Of a stretch of 64,000 nucleotides of DNA, positions 37,761 through 45,425 are shown one piece after another (positions within the stretch are counted from its first letter, which is position 1; every line of letters begins with the position of its first letter). Where the stretch lies: NCBI RefSeq assembly GCF_000338275.1, contig NZ_ANMR01000035.1, positions 1 to 64,000 of the forward strand, read 5' to 3'. The stretch is from Staphylococcus xylosus NJ. GTDB taxonomy: Bacteria; Bacillota; Bacilli; Staphylococcales; Staphylococcaceae. A model generated the notes under the pieces. That model had not been told where the DNA came from, did no database searches, and saw nothing but the letters and a program-made list of their open reading frames with translations. Made by a program: the position numbers and the translations under genes.

Positions 37761-38868
37761 TTCTTTCACCTCTCCTAATATGAAAATCATATAATTGTTT
37801 TGGCCTATGGCCATTAATAACCCATTGACTCATCAACTCGCCTATTAAAGGTGATAGTAGAATTCCATTGCGATAATGGCCAGTAATGACAAATAAGTCT
37901 TTATCCACTTCATCCATAATAGGCTGTTCATTTTGACAATAAGGTCGTATACCTGACCACTGGTTTATAATTTTTCCATTTTTCAAATCAGGTATATAGC
38001 GCAAAGCTTGTGACTTAAGCCATGATTTCCCTGCATTAGACACCCCAACTGAGTAGTCATCAAAGTAACTTGTTGCACCGACTAAATATCTATTCTTTAA
38101 TTTAGGGACGACATAGCAACCATTTGTCAGGAACATGGTAACGCCCAAATTCAAATCAGGTTGTTCTATCAATAGTACTTCTCCCTTTACACCACTAACC
38201 GCTTCACAGGGTAAATATTGCTGTAAAAGTTTGCTTGTCCAAGCGCCACCCGTGACAATTAACTTTTCAGTATAATAAGTTCCACTTTGTGTATCCACAC
38301 GGTATCCGCCTTTTTCGGCTTCAATATGGGTCACAGTTGTTTGATATATCCTATCTATATGTCGATGTGATAGTGACTTCAGCAACGCTTTGGTATATCG
38401 GTTTGCATTGATTTGATTATCTTCAGGCATATAAATACCATTTGCATGTTTTGAAGTAATGACCCCGTTGGACATGTGCTGAACATCAGTCGGGCTAAGA
38501 TGTTCTACAGATGTAAAATGTTGTCTCAAGAATTGATATTGTTGTTCGATTTTTTTATTATCATAATGATTCGTAGCCAATTTTATTAATCCGCTATTTA
38601 AATACTCAATATCCACGCCAACCTCTTCAAACAAACTATCTCTTAGAGGTTTGAACATCTTTTGAGAAGTTGTTGCTAAACTAAACAAAGCACTGTTTTC
38701 GGTAAATTCATTTTGCGCACCTAACATCCCACCCGCTTTATAAGATGCATGCTTACCTGCTTCGTCTCTATCTATCACAGCTATATTCGCAAAGGACTGG
38801 CTTAACCCACGTGCGATTGACATGCCCATGACTCCAGATCCAATAATAATGACATCATACATGTCCAT
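37750..38868 (-). CDS. thiO: Glycine oxidase
   Basis: An FAD enzyme of 372 residues that oxidises glycine to the imine used by ThiG, the oxygen-dependent route. FAD binding shows at the start: YDVIIIGSGVMGMSIARGLS (GxGxxG), then AVIDRDEAGKHASYKAGGMLG. GAWTSKLL, INQWSGIRPYCQNEQPIMDE and FVITGHYRNGILLSP match the DAO-fold C-terminal half. It overlaps tenI by 14 bp and thiS by 11 bp, so the operon is tightly coupled. Use of ThiO rather than ThiH means thiazole synthesis needs oxygen. Confidence 0.93.
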   Translation of the reverse strand: MDMYDVIIIGSGVMGMSIARGLSQSFANIAVIDRDEAGKHASYKAGGMLGAQNEFTENSALFSLATTSQKMFKPLRDSLFEEVGVDIEYLNSGLIKLATNHYDNKKIEQQYQFLRQHFTSVEHLSPTDVQHMSNGVITSKHANGIYMPEDNQINANRYTKALLKSLSHRHIDRIYQTTVTHIEAEKGGYRVDTQSGTYYTEKLIVTGGAWTSKLLQQYLPCEAVSGVKGEVLLIEQPDLNLGVTMFLTNGCYVVPKLKNRYLVGATSYFDDYSVGVSNAGKSWLKSQALRYIPDLKNGKIINQWSGIRPYCQNEQPIMDEVDKDLFVITGHYRNGILLSPLIGELMSQWVINGHRPKQLYDFHIRRGERNEM

Positions 38869-39439
38869 CCCACACTTCCTTCATATTCATGAGTTTATGT
38901 TTCGAGTATTGATTAAAAATAGAAATACCGGCTATGCCTGAAAATCCATTAGGTAAGGAAGGCAAAGTATGTTGATTAATACCTCCAATTGCAATAATCG
39001 GAATATCAATTTGTAGCGCTTCTTCAACTTCCGTCTTTGCTCTAGGCTTTTGTTTAGGTTTAGAAGGTGTTTCAAATACGTGTCCGAACAACACAAAATC
39101 TATCCCTAAATATTTAGCGTTAGCAATAGCATCTTTACGATGCGTAGACATACTCACTTGTAAATTAGGATAACGAGTTTGTATTTCCTTAATAGAACGG
39201 TCATTTTCTCTAAAATGAATTGCCGACAAGTCACATCGTATGATTACCTTGATATCGCTATGAATAATAATCTTATCCTTAGGGAACTCATTTTTTAGTA
39301 ATTCATGAACCCACTGAATTAGTTCTTCAGTATTCATTGGCACTCTTATTAATAAGTAATCAATAACACCTTCGATTTCACAGTAATGCTTAATATGTGA
39401 TTTAGACAAATCTTGATATGGTGTAATAGCAATAAACAA
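38855..39439 (-). CDS. tenI: TenI/ThiE-like protein (thiazole tautomerase)
   Basis: A TIM-barrel protein of about 194 residues of the ThiE/TenI family. It opens IAITPYQDLSK and has HFRENDRSIKEI, VSMSTHRKDAIANAKYLGIDFVLFGHVFETPSKP and IPIIAIGGINQHTLPSLPNGFSGIAGIS. In Bacillus TenI is the thiazole tautomerase, encoded directly before thiO-thiS-thiG-thiF, the same order as here, so TenI is preferred over thiamine-phosphate synthase ThiE. I choose the TTG at 39439 because GGGGTGA lies 5 nt before it; a GTG at 39448 is part of that site. It is the first gene after the TPP riboswitch terminator. Confidence 0.85.
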   Translation of the reverse strand: MFIAITPYQDLSKSHIKHYCEIEGVIDYLLIRVPMNTEELIQWVHELLKNEFPKDKIIIHSDIKVIIRCDLSAIHFRENDRSIKEIQTRYPNLQVSMSTHRKDAIANAKYLGIDFVLFGHVFETPSKPKQKPRAKTEVEEALQIDIPIIAIGGINQHTLPSLPNGFSGIAGISIFNQYSKHKLMNMKEVWDGHV

Positions 39440-39462
39440 TATATTCACCCCAAAATAAAAAA

Positions 39463-39494
39463 AACGTTATTTTTCCTGGTGGAAAAATAACGTT
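39463..39494 (-). terminator. Riboswitch-controlled terminator of the thiazole operon
   Basis: A perfect 14-bp stem AACGTTATTTTTCC / GGAAAAATAACGTT with loop TGGT, then a T-rich run (TTTTTTTTATTTT) on the minus strand. It lies between the TPP aptamer and tenI, so thiamine pyrophosphate should stop transcription here. Confidence 0.9.
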
Positions 39495-39513
39495 ATATGA
39501 TTACTTCTATCAT

Positions 39514-39620
39514 AGAAAACGCCACTTTCCTACGCCAGTGCGAACTGGATCAGGTTCTAGGAATCCCTCAGTTATTACTTCGGTCTCAGCCTTTATCAAA
39601 GGCACTTCCAGTGGTTTCTA
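39514..39620 (-). ncRNA. TPP riboswitch aptamer (THI element)
   Basis: On the minus strand the conserved parts appear in order: CTGAGA followed by the P3 side, CTGAGGGATTCCTAGAACCTGATCC-type core words (GAACCTGATC at the J4/5 region), and CACTGGCGTAGGAAAGTGG closing the aptamer. The outer P1 stem is AGAAACCAC with GTGGCGTTTTCT. It precedes tenI-thiOSGF with an intrinsic terminator between, the standard termination-type layout. This gives feedback control of the operon by thiamine pyrophosphate. Confidence 0.95.
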
Positions 39621-39768
39621 TCTATTAAATTTTCAAATTAAATGTTCATTTCACATGTTTTGGCGATTACTTACAATCTAACTTATAATGATTTACTTTT
39701 CAAGTATCACTTTGACATTTGTAGCACATGTTTCTAATATTAGCTGATATTATTATGCAATTTCCCAC

Positions 39769-41262
39769 CTATAAAGACAACTCTAACAAACGTGCTGTTA
39801 TAGACCTGGTCTGACGATAGACTTCTTGGTATATTTCAAAATATTCAACATAGCGTTTGTGATGAGCTTTATTTGGAAGAAAAGTTCTATCATAGACAAT
39901 AAATTGATTAACTACATCTTCTATATTTTCATACCAACCCAAACCGACAATAGCTAGCATCGCAGCCCCCATGCAAGGCCCTTCTTCATATTTCAATTTA
40001 CTGACTTTCGCATTAAATATATCAGCTTGTAATTGTAACCAAAAATCATTTTTCGCACCTCCGCCAATCGAGGTAATATGCGTTATGTCCTTCCCTTTTT
40101 CACGTAAATATACCAATGTTTCATACAATGAATAAGTAATACCTTCAATTACTGATCTAGCTATATCTGCATTTGTATGTAAAGTACTTAACCCGATAAA
40201 GCTACCTCTAATTTGGGAATCGCCATGTGGTGTACGCTCACCTGAAAGATAAGGTGCAAATAACAACCCTTCACTGCCAATTGTAGATTCACTTGCTAAA
40301 CTTAAAATTTGATTGAAAGTTAAGTCAGGAAATACATGCTTTTTTAACCAATTCAAACTATCTCCAGCAGCAAGTGTCACACCCATTACATATGATTTAT
40401 CTTCGACAACATGATTGAAATAGTGCAAATTATGGCGATACGTCTTTCCTTCACCTTCTTCACAAGTTAATAACGTACCAGAAGTCCCAATACTGCATAA
40501 TGTATCGTTGGATTTGATAACGCCAGCACCAAGTGCACCACATGCATTATCACCACCACCAGCAAAAACAGCTACCTCATCTTTTAATCCTAATGATTTA
40601 GCTAGGCCACTTTCTACATATCCCACAAAATCTCCGGATGATACGAGTGAAGGATAAATATCGTGAATACCAAATTGTGAGCCAATTGCCTTCGACCAAT
40701 TTTTTTGTTTTGGATCCATTAATAGCGTGCTTGAAGCATCTGAATATTCCATATTTATTTTACCGGTAAGCTTAAACCGCACATAATCTTTAGGTAATAA
40801 GAATGTCGCTATCCTGTTCCAATTATTAGGCTCATTATCTTTTATCCATAGCAATTTCGTTAGTGTAAAGCCTTCTAATACCGGATTTGATAACACATAA
40901 TTACCAAATTGTTGTTCAATTGTTGCGCACTGATGTGTTGATCGAGTATCATTCCACAATATTGCATTTCGAATCGGTTTATTATTGCTATCTAATGCCA
41001 CTAAACTATGCATTTGACCAGATAACGATAAGGCACGAATATAGATATCATTTAACGTGTTGTTATTTAATATTTGTCTAATACATGATTTTGTTGCCTC
41101 AAACCATTCATCTGGTTGTTGTTCATTGTATCCAGATTGAAGTTGTATAATATCAAGGTCTTCGCTAACCTTAGCTAGAACTTCTCCTTCTCTACTCACG
41201 GCTATAACTTTAACTGAACTTGTTCCTACATCTATACCTAACACTGCTTCATTCAATATCAT
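39769..41262 (-). CDS. FGGY-family carbohydrate kinase, xylulokinase type (stand-alone)
   Basis: A sugar kinase of 497 residues. The N-terminal phosphate motif is LGIDVGTSSVKVIAV (8-22). LSLSGQMHSLVALDSNNKPIRNAILWNDTRS near 80-110 is the xylulokinase-type substrate block. GGGDNACGALGAGV supplies the catalytic Asp near 238, and ITSIGGGAKNDFWLQLQADIF is the adenosine site. It is clearly related to xylB at 50057 but lies alone, 7 kb away from the xylose locus, with no isomerase or transporter beside it. It may act on xylulose, another ketopentose or gluconate; the sequence favours xylulokinase. Confidence 0.82.
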   Translation of the reverse strand: MILNEAVLGIDVGTSSVKVIAVSREGEVLAKVSEDLDIIQLQSGYNEQQPDEWFEATKSCIRQILNNNTLNDIYIRALSLSGQMHSLVALDSNNKPIRNAILWNDTRSTHQCATIEQQFGNYVLSNPVLEGFTLTKLLWIKDNEPNNWNRIATFLLPKDYVRFKLTGKINMEYSDASSTLLMDPKQKNWSKAIGSQFGIHDIYPSLVSSGDFVGYVESGLAKSLGLKDEVAVFAGGGDNACGALGAGVIKSNDTLCSIGTSGTLLTCEEGEGKTYRHNLHYFNHVVEDKSYVMGVTLAAGDSLNWLKKHVFPDLTFNQILSLASESTIGSEGLLFAPYLSGERTPHGDSQIRGSFIGLSTLHTNADIARSVIEGITYSLYETLVYLREKGKDITHITSIGGGAKNDFWLQLQADIFNAKVSKLKYEEGPCMGAAMLAIVGLGWYENIEDVVNQFIVYDRTFLPNKAHHKRYVEYFEIYQEVYRQTRSITARLLELSL

Positions 41263-41357
41263 CGATTCCTTTTGTTAGATTTTAAATATTCAACAACTGT
41301 ATCATATTGAAATAACTTTCAAATTTCCAATAATATGACATTATAATGAAACTGAAG

Positions 41358-42281
41358 TTAGAATAATATTTTCGACATATAAATGACGATGACTACGGTT
41401 ATCGCACTCAGTAATGTTGATAAAAAGACTAATTCGGCCGCAAGTTCTGGATGATTATCATATTCCTGGGCAATAACAGAACTATTAACGGATGTAGGCA
41501 TAGCTGAAGTAATAAATAACGCTTGTGCTATGATACCTTCAAGCCCCATCAGTTTGATAATACCAAATGCTATTACCGGGCCGACAATCAGCCTTACAAA
41601 TATAAACACATATGAACTTGACCATTTAAAGCTAAATTTAATATTAGCAATTTGGGCACCTAATAATAATAAGGCAATTGCTATCATTGCATCTGCAATA
41701 TAGTTTGCCGGTGTCCATATAAACTTAGGTATAGCGACATTACCATAATTCAAAACAATCGCGAATATTAAAGCGTATAAAACAGGCATCTTAAAGTAAC
41801 CTAATATCGCTTTAAGTTTCCCAATATGCACAGCTTGTATTGAAAATATACCATATGAAAAAGTGAAAATATTTTGTAAGGAAAGCACAATGACTTGAAC
41901 AGACATCGCCAAAGGATCTCCTTTAAATACTAAATCATTTACCGGGACGCCGTAATTACCAGAATTAAAAAATAATACGCTATTCGTTAATGTTGTTGCT
42001 TCCCCTTTATCCTTTGTACCAAAATATGCCAATAACTTACCAATACCATAAAGGATAATTATGTATATGATAAAGAATAATACGATATACAATAATAGCT
42101 TGATTTCAAAATTCGTCTTATAAAATTTTACAAATATGAATCCAGGTACAAATATGTATATGTTTAACTTTGCCAATGTTTTTAAATCTAATGTAAATTT
42201 TTTCTGCAGTACATATCCTATTACAATCATAATAAAAACAGGCAACAATACAGTCTCTAAAATAACTAACATTTCGTGCAT
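41358..42281 (-). CDS. AEC-family (auxin efflux carrier-like) permease
   Basis: An integral membrane protein of 307 residues with ten hydrophobic segments in two inverted halves. NSVLFFNSGNYGVPVNDLVF (about 103-122) and ITSAMPTSVNSSVIAQEYDN (about 254-273) match the paired NxGNxG/PTSVNS signatures of the family, which includes malate permeases (MleP, MdcF). The substrate is not evident and no catabolic gene is linked. I start at the ATG at 42281, with GGGGG about 10 nt upstream; an earlier in-frame start would read through that ribosome site. Confidence 0.83.
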   Translation of the reverse strand: MHEMLVILETVLLPVFIMIVIGYVLQKKFTLDLKTLAKLNIYIFVPGFIFVKFYKTNFEIKLLLYIVLFFIIYIIILYGIGKLLAYFGTKDKGEATTLTNSVLFFNSGNYGVPVNDLVFKGDPLAMSVQVIVLSLQNIFTFSYGIFSIQAVHIGKLKAILGYFKMPVLYALIFAIVLNYGNVAIPKFIWTPANYIADAMIAIALLLLGAQIANIKFSFKWSSSYVFIFVRLIVGPVIAFGIIKLMGLEGIIAQALFITSAMPTSVNSSVIAQEYDNHPELAAELVFLSTLLSAITVVIVIYMSKILF

Positions 42282-42544
42282 TTTAATTTTGCCCCCTTTG
42301 CCTAATTCCACTTACTTTTTGTACTTATGAAATAATGAGAAATTTACATAAGTATCCCCCTTGAAAATAAATCACACATTGTTCCCGTTAAAACTAACTG
42401 CGTATAAAACTATTCATTGCAAATTCTTTTATGAAATGCAAAAACTGGAGCATACCCACAAGACTGTTAAGTTATGTTTCACGTTAAACAACTTGTCTCG
42501 ATACTAGGAAATCAAATTTTGATTATTAATTTATAGTCATAAAC

Positions 42545-42652
42545 TTACTTTTTCTTTCCCTTTTTCTTATTGTTTTTCTTTTCTTCTAAAATCGACATCA
42601 CGATAAAGCCGACAAGTAATATCGGTGTAAGAACTGCAACCATTATTAACAT
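42545..42652 (-). CDS. Small membrane peptide, 35 aa, with Lys-rich tail
   Basis: A short frame that standard length cut-offs miss. ATG at 42652 is preceded by GAGGTGAAGTAA, a strong ribosome site. One hydrophobic helix (MLIMVAVLTPILLVGFIVMS, residues 1-20) is followed by ILEEKKNNKKKGKKK, a strongly positive cytoplasmic tail, and a TAA stop. This one-helix plus basic-tail form is common for small staphylococcal membrane proteins and also for type I toxins. It sits in the 890-bp spacer between the AEC permease and the AraC regulator. I do not recognise a function. The ribosome site and amino-acid pattern make a real gene likely. Confidence 0.65.
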   Translation of the reverse strand: MLIMVAVLTPILLVGFIVMSILEEKKNNKKKGKKK

Positions 42653-43170
42653 TTACTTCACCTCATTATTTGATATTTTGAAAAATAAATTTTAAGTATA
42701 GATAATAAATCAAATAGTATCCTTATAATATTAATTTACACCTTTTATACATCTTCCTCAATAAAACAATTTAGTTTATTCAATACTTTATATTTAAGAA
42801 ATCAAAAACAACACAAGCGTATGACTATATAGAAATATTTTTTAATAAGCAATGTACATCTTGATAATCTAAAGGTTATTTATATTACTCCCTCAATTAA
42901 TTGAGCATGAATACCCAAAACTTCTATGGTGAATTCAAATCTAAAAACCATAGTAAAATAATAGTATTTCTAAACGAAAATATTTTAAGGGTTATGTTTA
43001 ATACCCGCCTAAAATAAACATTTTATATTATCAAGTAATTTTTATTTATCTATATTTTAATAATTGACCATAATATAAATTACCTGTAATATTTTCAATA
43101 TAATATATGCTTTCGCAGCTGAATTTAATTCGAGATTTACATTCCAATATAAAAAGACGGAGGTAATATA
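42653..43170. other. Intergenic, AT-rich, upstream of the AraC regulator
   Basis: About 520 bases with no gene seen on either strand. It holds the ribosome site of the small peptide (minus) and of the AraC gene (GGAGG before 43171), and presumably their promoters. No repeat or hairpin was clear. Confidence 0.4.
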
Positions 43171-43992
43171 GTGAATTACAACCTAGTTATTTATAAACAA
43201 CATGACAAACTCGACTATCTAAATACACCTAACTTTGCGTATATATATTTAGTAATAGAAGGTGAAATTTCCTTTCAAAAATTCACCTCTACATATACTT
43301 TCCAACAAGGTGAAATTTTTATAGTTTATGACTTCGAAGAAAATTTAATAATTAGTAGACAAGCTATAATTTCTTGTATTTCTGTAAATAACATAACCTA
43401 TCACCGTTTTTCATTAGCATATCGAGAAGGCGATTCAGACAATTATCCGCCACCCAAAGTTATAACTGAAACTTATATTGAGATTTTAAAAGTAATTCTA
43501 GAGGAAGATTTTTTCAATGCAGATATTGGAGTGATAAAACTTATAAATTATCTTAATCATTCAAAAGATAATTTATATGTGAATATGTCATATTCAAGTA
43601 AACTGATTAAAAATGTAGTTGAGTATATTAATACAAATTATAAAGAGCCTTTAACTTTATCTTATATTTCAAAGAAATTTTATGTAAACAGTAGTTACCT
43701 ATCACGTGAATTTTCAAAGAAAATGAATATATCTTTATTAAAGTATATTAAAAAAGTAAAGATTTATAATTTGTCGAGGGAACTTTTATTACATGGTAAT
43801 TTGGAATCTATCTGGAGACAATACGGATTTCGTTCTTACAATACTTATTTGCGTGATTTTAAAAATATAATGCACATGTCGCCCAAAAATTTTATCAATC
43901 AAAATCCTATTAATCAAGTAAATAAAAAAATTGGGCAGCATGAGTTATACAAATGTTTACAACAAATATTACATTTAATAAAATCTGAATAA
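43171..43992 (+). CDS. AraC-family transcriptional regulator
   Basis: A regulator of 273 residues. The N-terminal half (about 1-145) is a beta-rich ligand-type domain (YIYLVIEGEISFQKFTSTYTFQQGEIFIVYD) with the AraC-cupin look. The C-terminal AraC domain has two helix-turn-helix units: LTLSYISKKFYVNSSYLSREFSKKMNISLLKYIKKVKI near 170-207 and an atypical second one around IWRQYGFRSYNTYLRDFKNIMHMSPKNF near 216-243. It starts at GTG after GGAGG. No obvious target lies next to it. The nearest genes, the AEC permease and the 35-residue peptide, lie upstream on the other strand and are possible targets. Confidence 0.85.
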   Translation: MNYNLVIYKQHDKLDYLNTPNFAYIYLVIEGEISFQKFTSTYTFQQGEIFIVYDFEENLIISRQAIISCISVNNITYHRFSLAYREGDSDNYPPPKVITETYIEILKVILEEDFFNADIGVIKLINYLNHSKDNLYVNMSYSSKLIKNVVEYINTNYKEPLTLSYISKKFYVNSSYLSREFSKKMNISLLKYIKKVKIYNLSRELLLHGNLESIWRQYGFRSYNTYLRDFKNIMHMSPKNFINQNPINQVNKKIGQHELYKCLQQILHLIKSE

Positions 43993-44020
43993 CTTCACAT
44001 CATTTTTGTATATGAAAAAA

Positions 44021-44055
44021 CACCAAGTCCCTCATACATTAAGGCCGACTTGGTG
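44021..44055. terminator. Terminator between AraC and DUF4064 genes
   Basis: CACCAAGTC (44021-44029) pairs with GACTTGGTG (44047-44055), with a T-run on the minus strand, so it mainly serves the DUF4064 gene. Confidence 0.85.
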
Positions 44056-44083
44056 CTTAAAATTGTGTTATTACACTTGCTAT

Positions 44084-44650
44084 TTAATACTTATATTTGT
44101 TCTCTTCATCTGATTTTGTATATTCATCTTTTATAGCTTCTTTTTCATTTTCTTTTTGTTCTTCTGATAAAACAAACGAATTATTGTGTTCGTTGACTTG
44201 CGAACCATCTTTAATATATGGATTTACGTCCTCATCATTGTCTTTACTATAAACAGGCGTTTTTGGCTTTCTCACTAATAACATGATACCAGCAACAATC
44301 CACAATATGGCATTAATCCAATTACCTAATAAAGAAATTACGCCTGCAATAATTAATAAAACGCCTGCTATTTTAGCTTTTTTACCAATTAAGAATGCTG
44401 CTATCAATGCAATAATTAAAATTACAATACCTATTACTAAACCTGCAGTTACAAGTCCGCTTAATGTACTAAAGAATGCATTAGCATCTTCATATGTAAC
44501 GCTAGCCTCTTCTTGCATCATTTGATTAATAAAAGTATCTTTGAGCTCACTATTTCCAAACATCGGAATTAAAATAGCTAATAGTATTACAGCAATTAAT
44601 TGTAGCGCAATACCGATCCATGTTAGTACGCGTTCTATTGTTCTTTTCAT
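44084..44650 (-). CDS. DUF4064 domain membrane protein
   Basis: A membrane protein of 188 residues with four helices at about residues 10-30, 65-90, 92-110 and 112-127. A charged C-terminal tail of about 55 residues (DNDEDVNPYIKDGSQ...) probably lies in the cytoplasm. The start MKRTIERVLTWIGIALQLIAVILL and the ILLIIAGVISLLGNWINAILWIVAGIMLL block are typical of DUF4064 proteins of Gram-positive bacteria. No function is known. Upstream, two direct copies of TAATTGCAA lie 21 bp apart. Confidence 0.8.
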   Translation of the reverse strand: MKRTIERVLTWIGIALQLIAVILLAILIPMFGNSELKDTFINQMMQEEASVTYEDANAFFSTLSGLVTAGLVIGIVILIIALIAAFLIGKKAKIAGVLLIIAGVISLLGNWINAILWIVAGIMLLVRKPKTPVYSKDNDEDVNPYIKDGSQVNEHNNSFVLSEEQKENEKEAIKDEYTKSDEENKYKY

Positions 44651-44724
44651 AACAATGTTCCTCCTGTTTATAAAATTAAATTTATTAAGACAATAATCTT
44701 TACCAACATAATATAAAAAATACT

Positions 44725-44754
44725 TAATTGCAATGTTAATTATACTAATTGCAA
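44725..44754. promoter_or_regulatory. Direct repeats TAATTGCAA, 21 bp apart, upstream of the DUF4064 gene
   Basis: Copies at 44725-44733 and 44746-44754 lie on the same face of the helix, 75 bp upstream of the start codon. The binding protein is unknown. Regulatory meaning is inferred from spacing only. Confidence 0.35.
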
Positions 44755-44908
44755 ATATTTAAGTCCATATTTTATAGATATTAACATTTTTTAATTATAG
44801 TTACTCATTATTTATTATTGCTAATATTGAATCAGACAGAAAATCTACTTACCTAAAATGATTTCATTGTATTAATTTATCTTCAACTAGAATGTCTACA
44901 TAAAAAAC

Positions 44909-44937
44909 GACCCGAAACATCACTGTATGTCTCGGGC
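44909..44937. terminator. Terminator of the MarR/YhgE-Pip operon
   Basis: CCCGAAACAT pairs with ATGTCTCGGG with one mismatch, with T-rich flanks on both strands. It is the common staphylococcal CCCGAGACAT...ATGTCTCGGG type, also seen at 48524. Confidence 0.85.
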
Positions 44938-44950
44938 CATTTTTTGTAAT

Positions 44951-45412
44951 TTATTTGTGTTCTCTAAAAGCATTATCAATATGTGTAAGTTGATCTACGA
45001 AATGATGAACTTCTTCGGCTGTAAATTTATTTCCAAGGCGATCTTTCACTGCTTCTGTCATAACAGCTGTTGCTTTCTTCAAAAATGCTTCACCTTCATC
45101 ACTCAATTTAATGAGTTTGATACGTTTATTATCTGAGTGTGCACGTTGCACATAGCCCATATCTTCTAATTTTGCTATACGCTTTGATGCAGCCGTTTTA
45201 AAAATATTTTGTAAACCAGCTAATTCATTAATCGTTACTTTACCTTCAGTTTTTATAATTCTCATTGCCTCAATTTGTTCTCTTGAAAGCAAATTACTTA
45301 GCCCGGTCTCTTTAACGATATCTACAATTTCTTTATTTAAATGCAACATTACTATTTGAAATTTAATAATCGCTTCTTCAATTGTCTTATCTACATTTTC
45401 CAAAAAAGCCAC
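44951..45412 (-). CDS. MarR-family transcriptional regulator
   Basis: A winged-helix regulator of 153 residues. LSNLLSREQIEAMRIIKTEGKVTINELAGLQNIFKTAASKRIAKLEDMGYVQRAHSDNKRIKLIKLSDEGEAFLKKA (about 35-112) shows the MarR helix-turn-helix and the D..D.R wing. The flanking helices form the dimer interface. It lies 13 bp after the YhgE/Pip-type membrane protein and is co-transcribed with it, an autoregulated efflux-type arrangement. The inducer is unknown. Confidence 0.88.
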   Translation of the reverse strand: MAFLENVDKTIEEAIIKFQIVMLHLNKEIVDIVKETGLSNLLSREQIEAMRIIKTEGKVTINELAGLQNIFKTAASKRIAKLEDMGYVQRAHSDNKRIKLIKLSDEGEAFLKKATAVMTEAVKDRLGNKFTAEEVHHFVDQLTHIDNAFREHK

Positions 45413-45425
45413 CTCCGAATAACAC

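Noticed and set aside
38855..39439. Calling this gene thiE
   Set aside because: It belongs to the same family, but its place directly before thiO-thiS-thiG-thiF favours TenI, and no other thiamine-phosphate synthase evidence is present.
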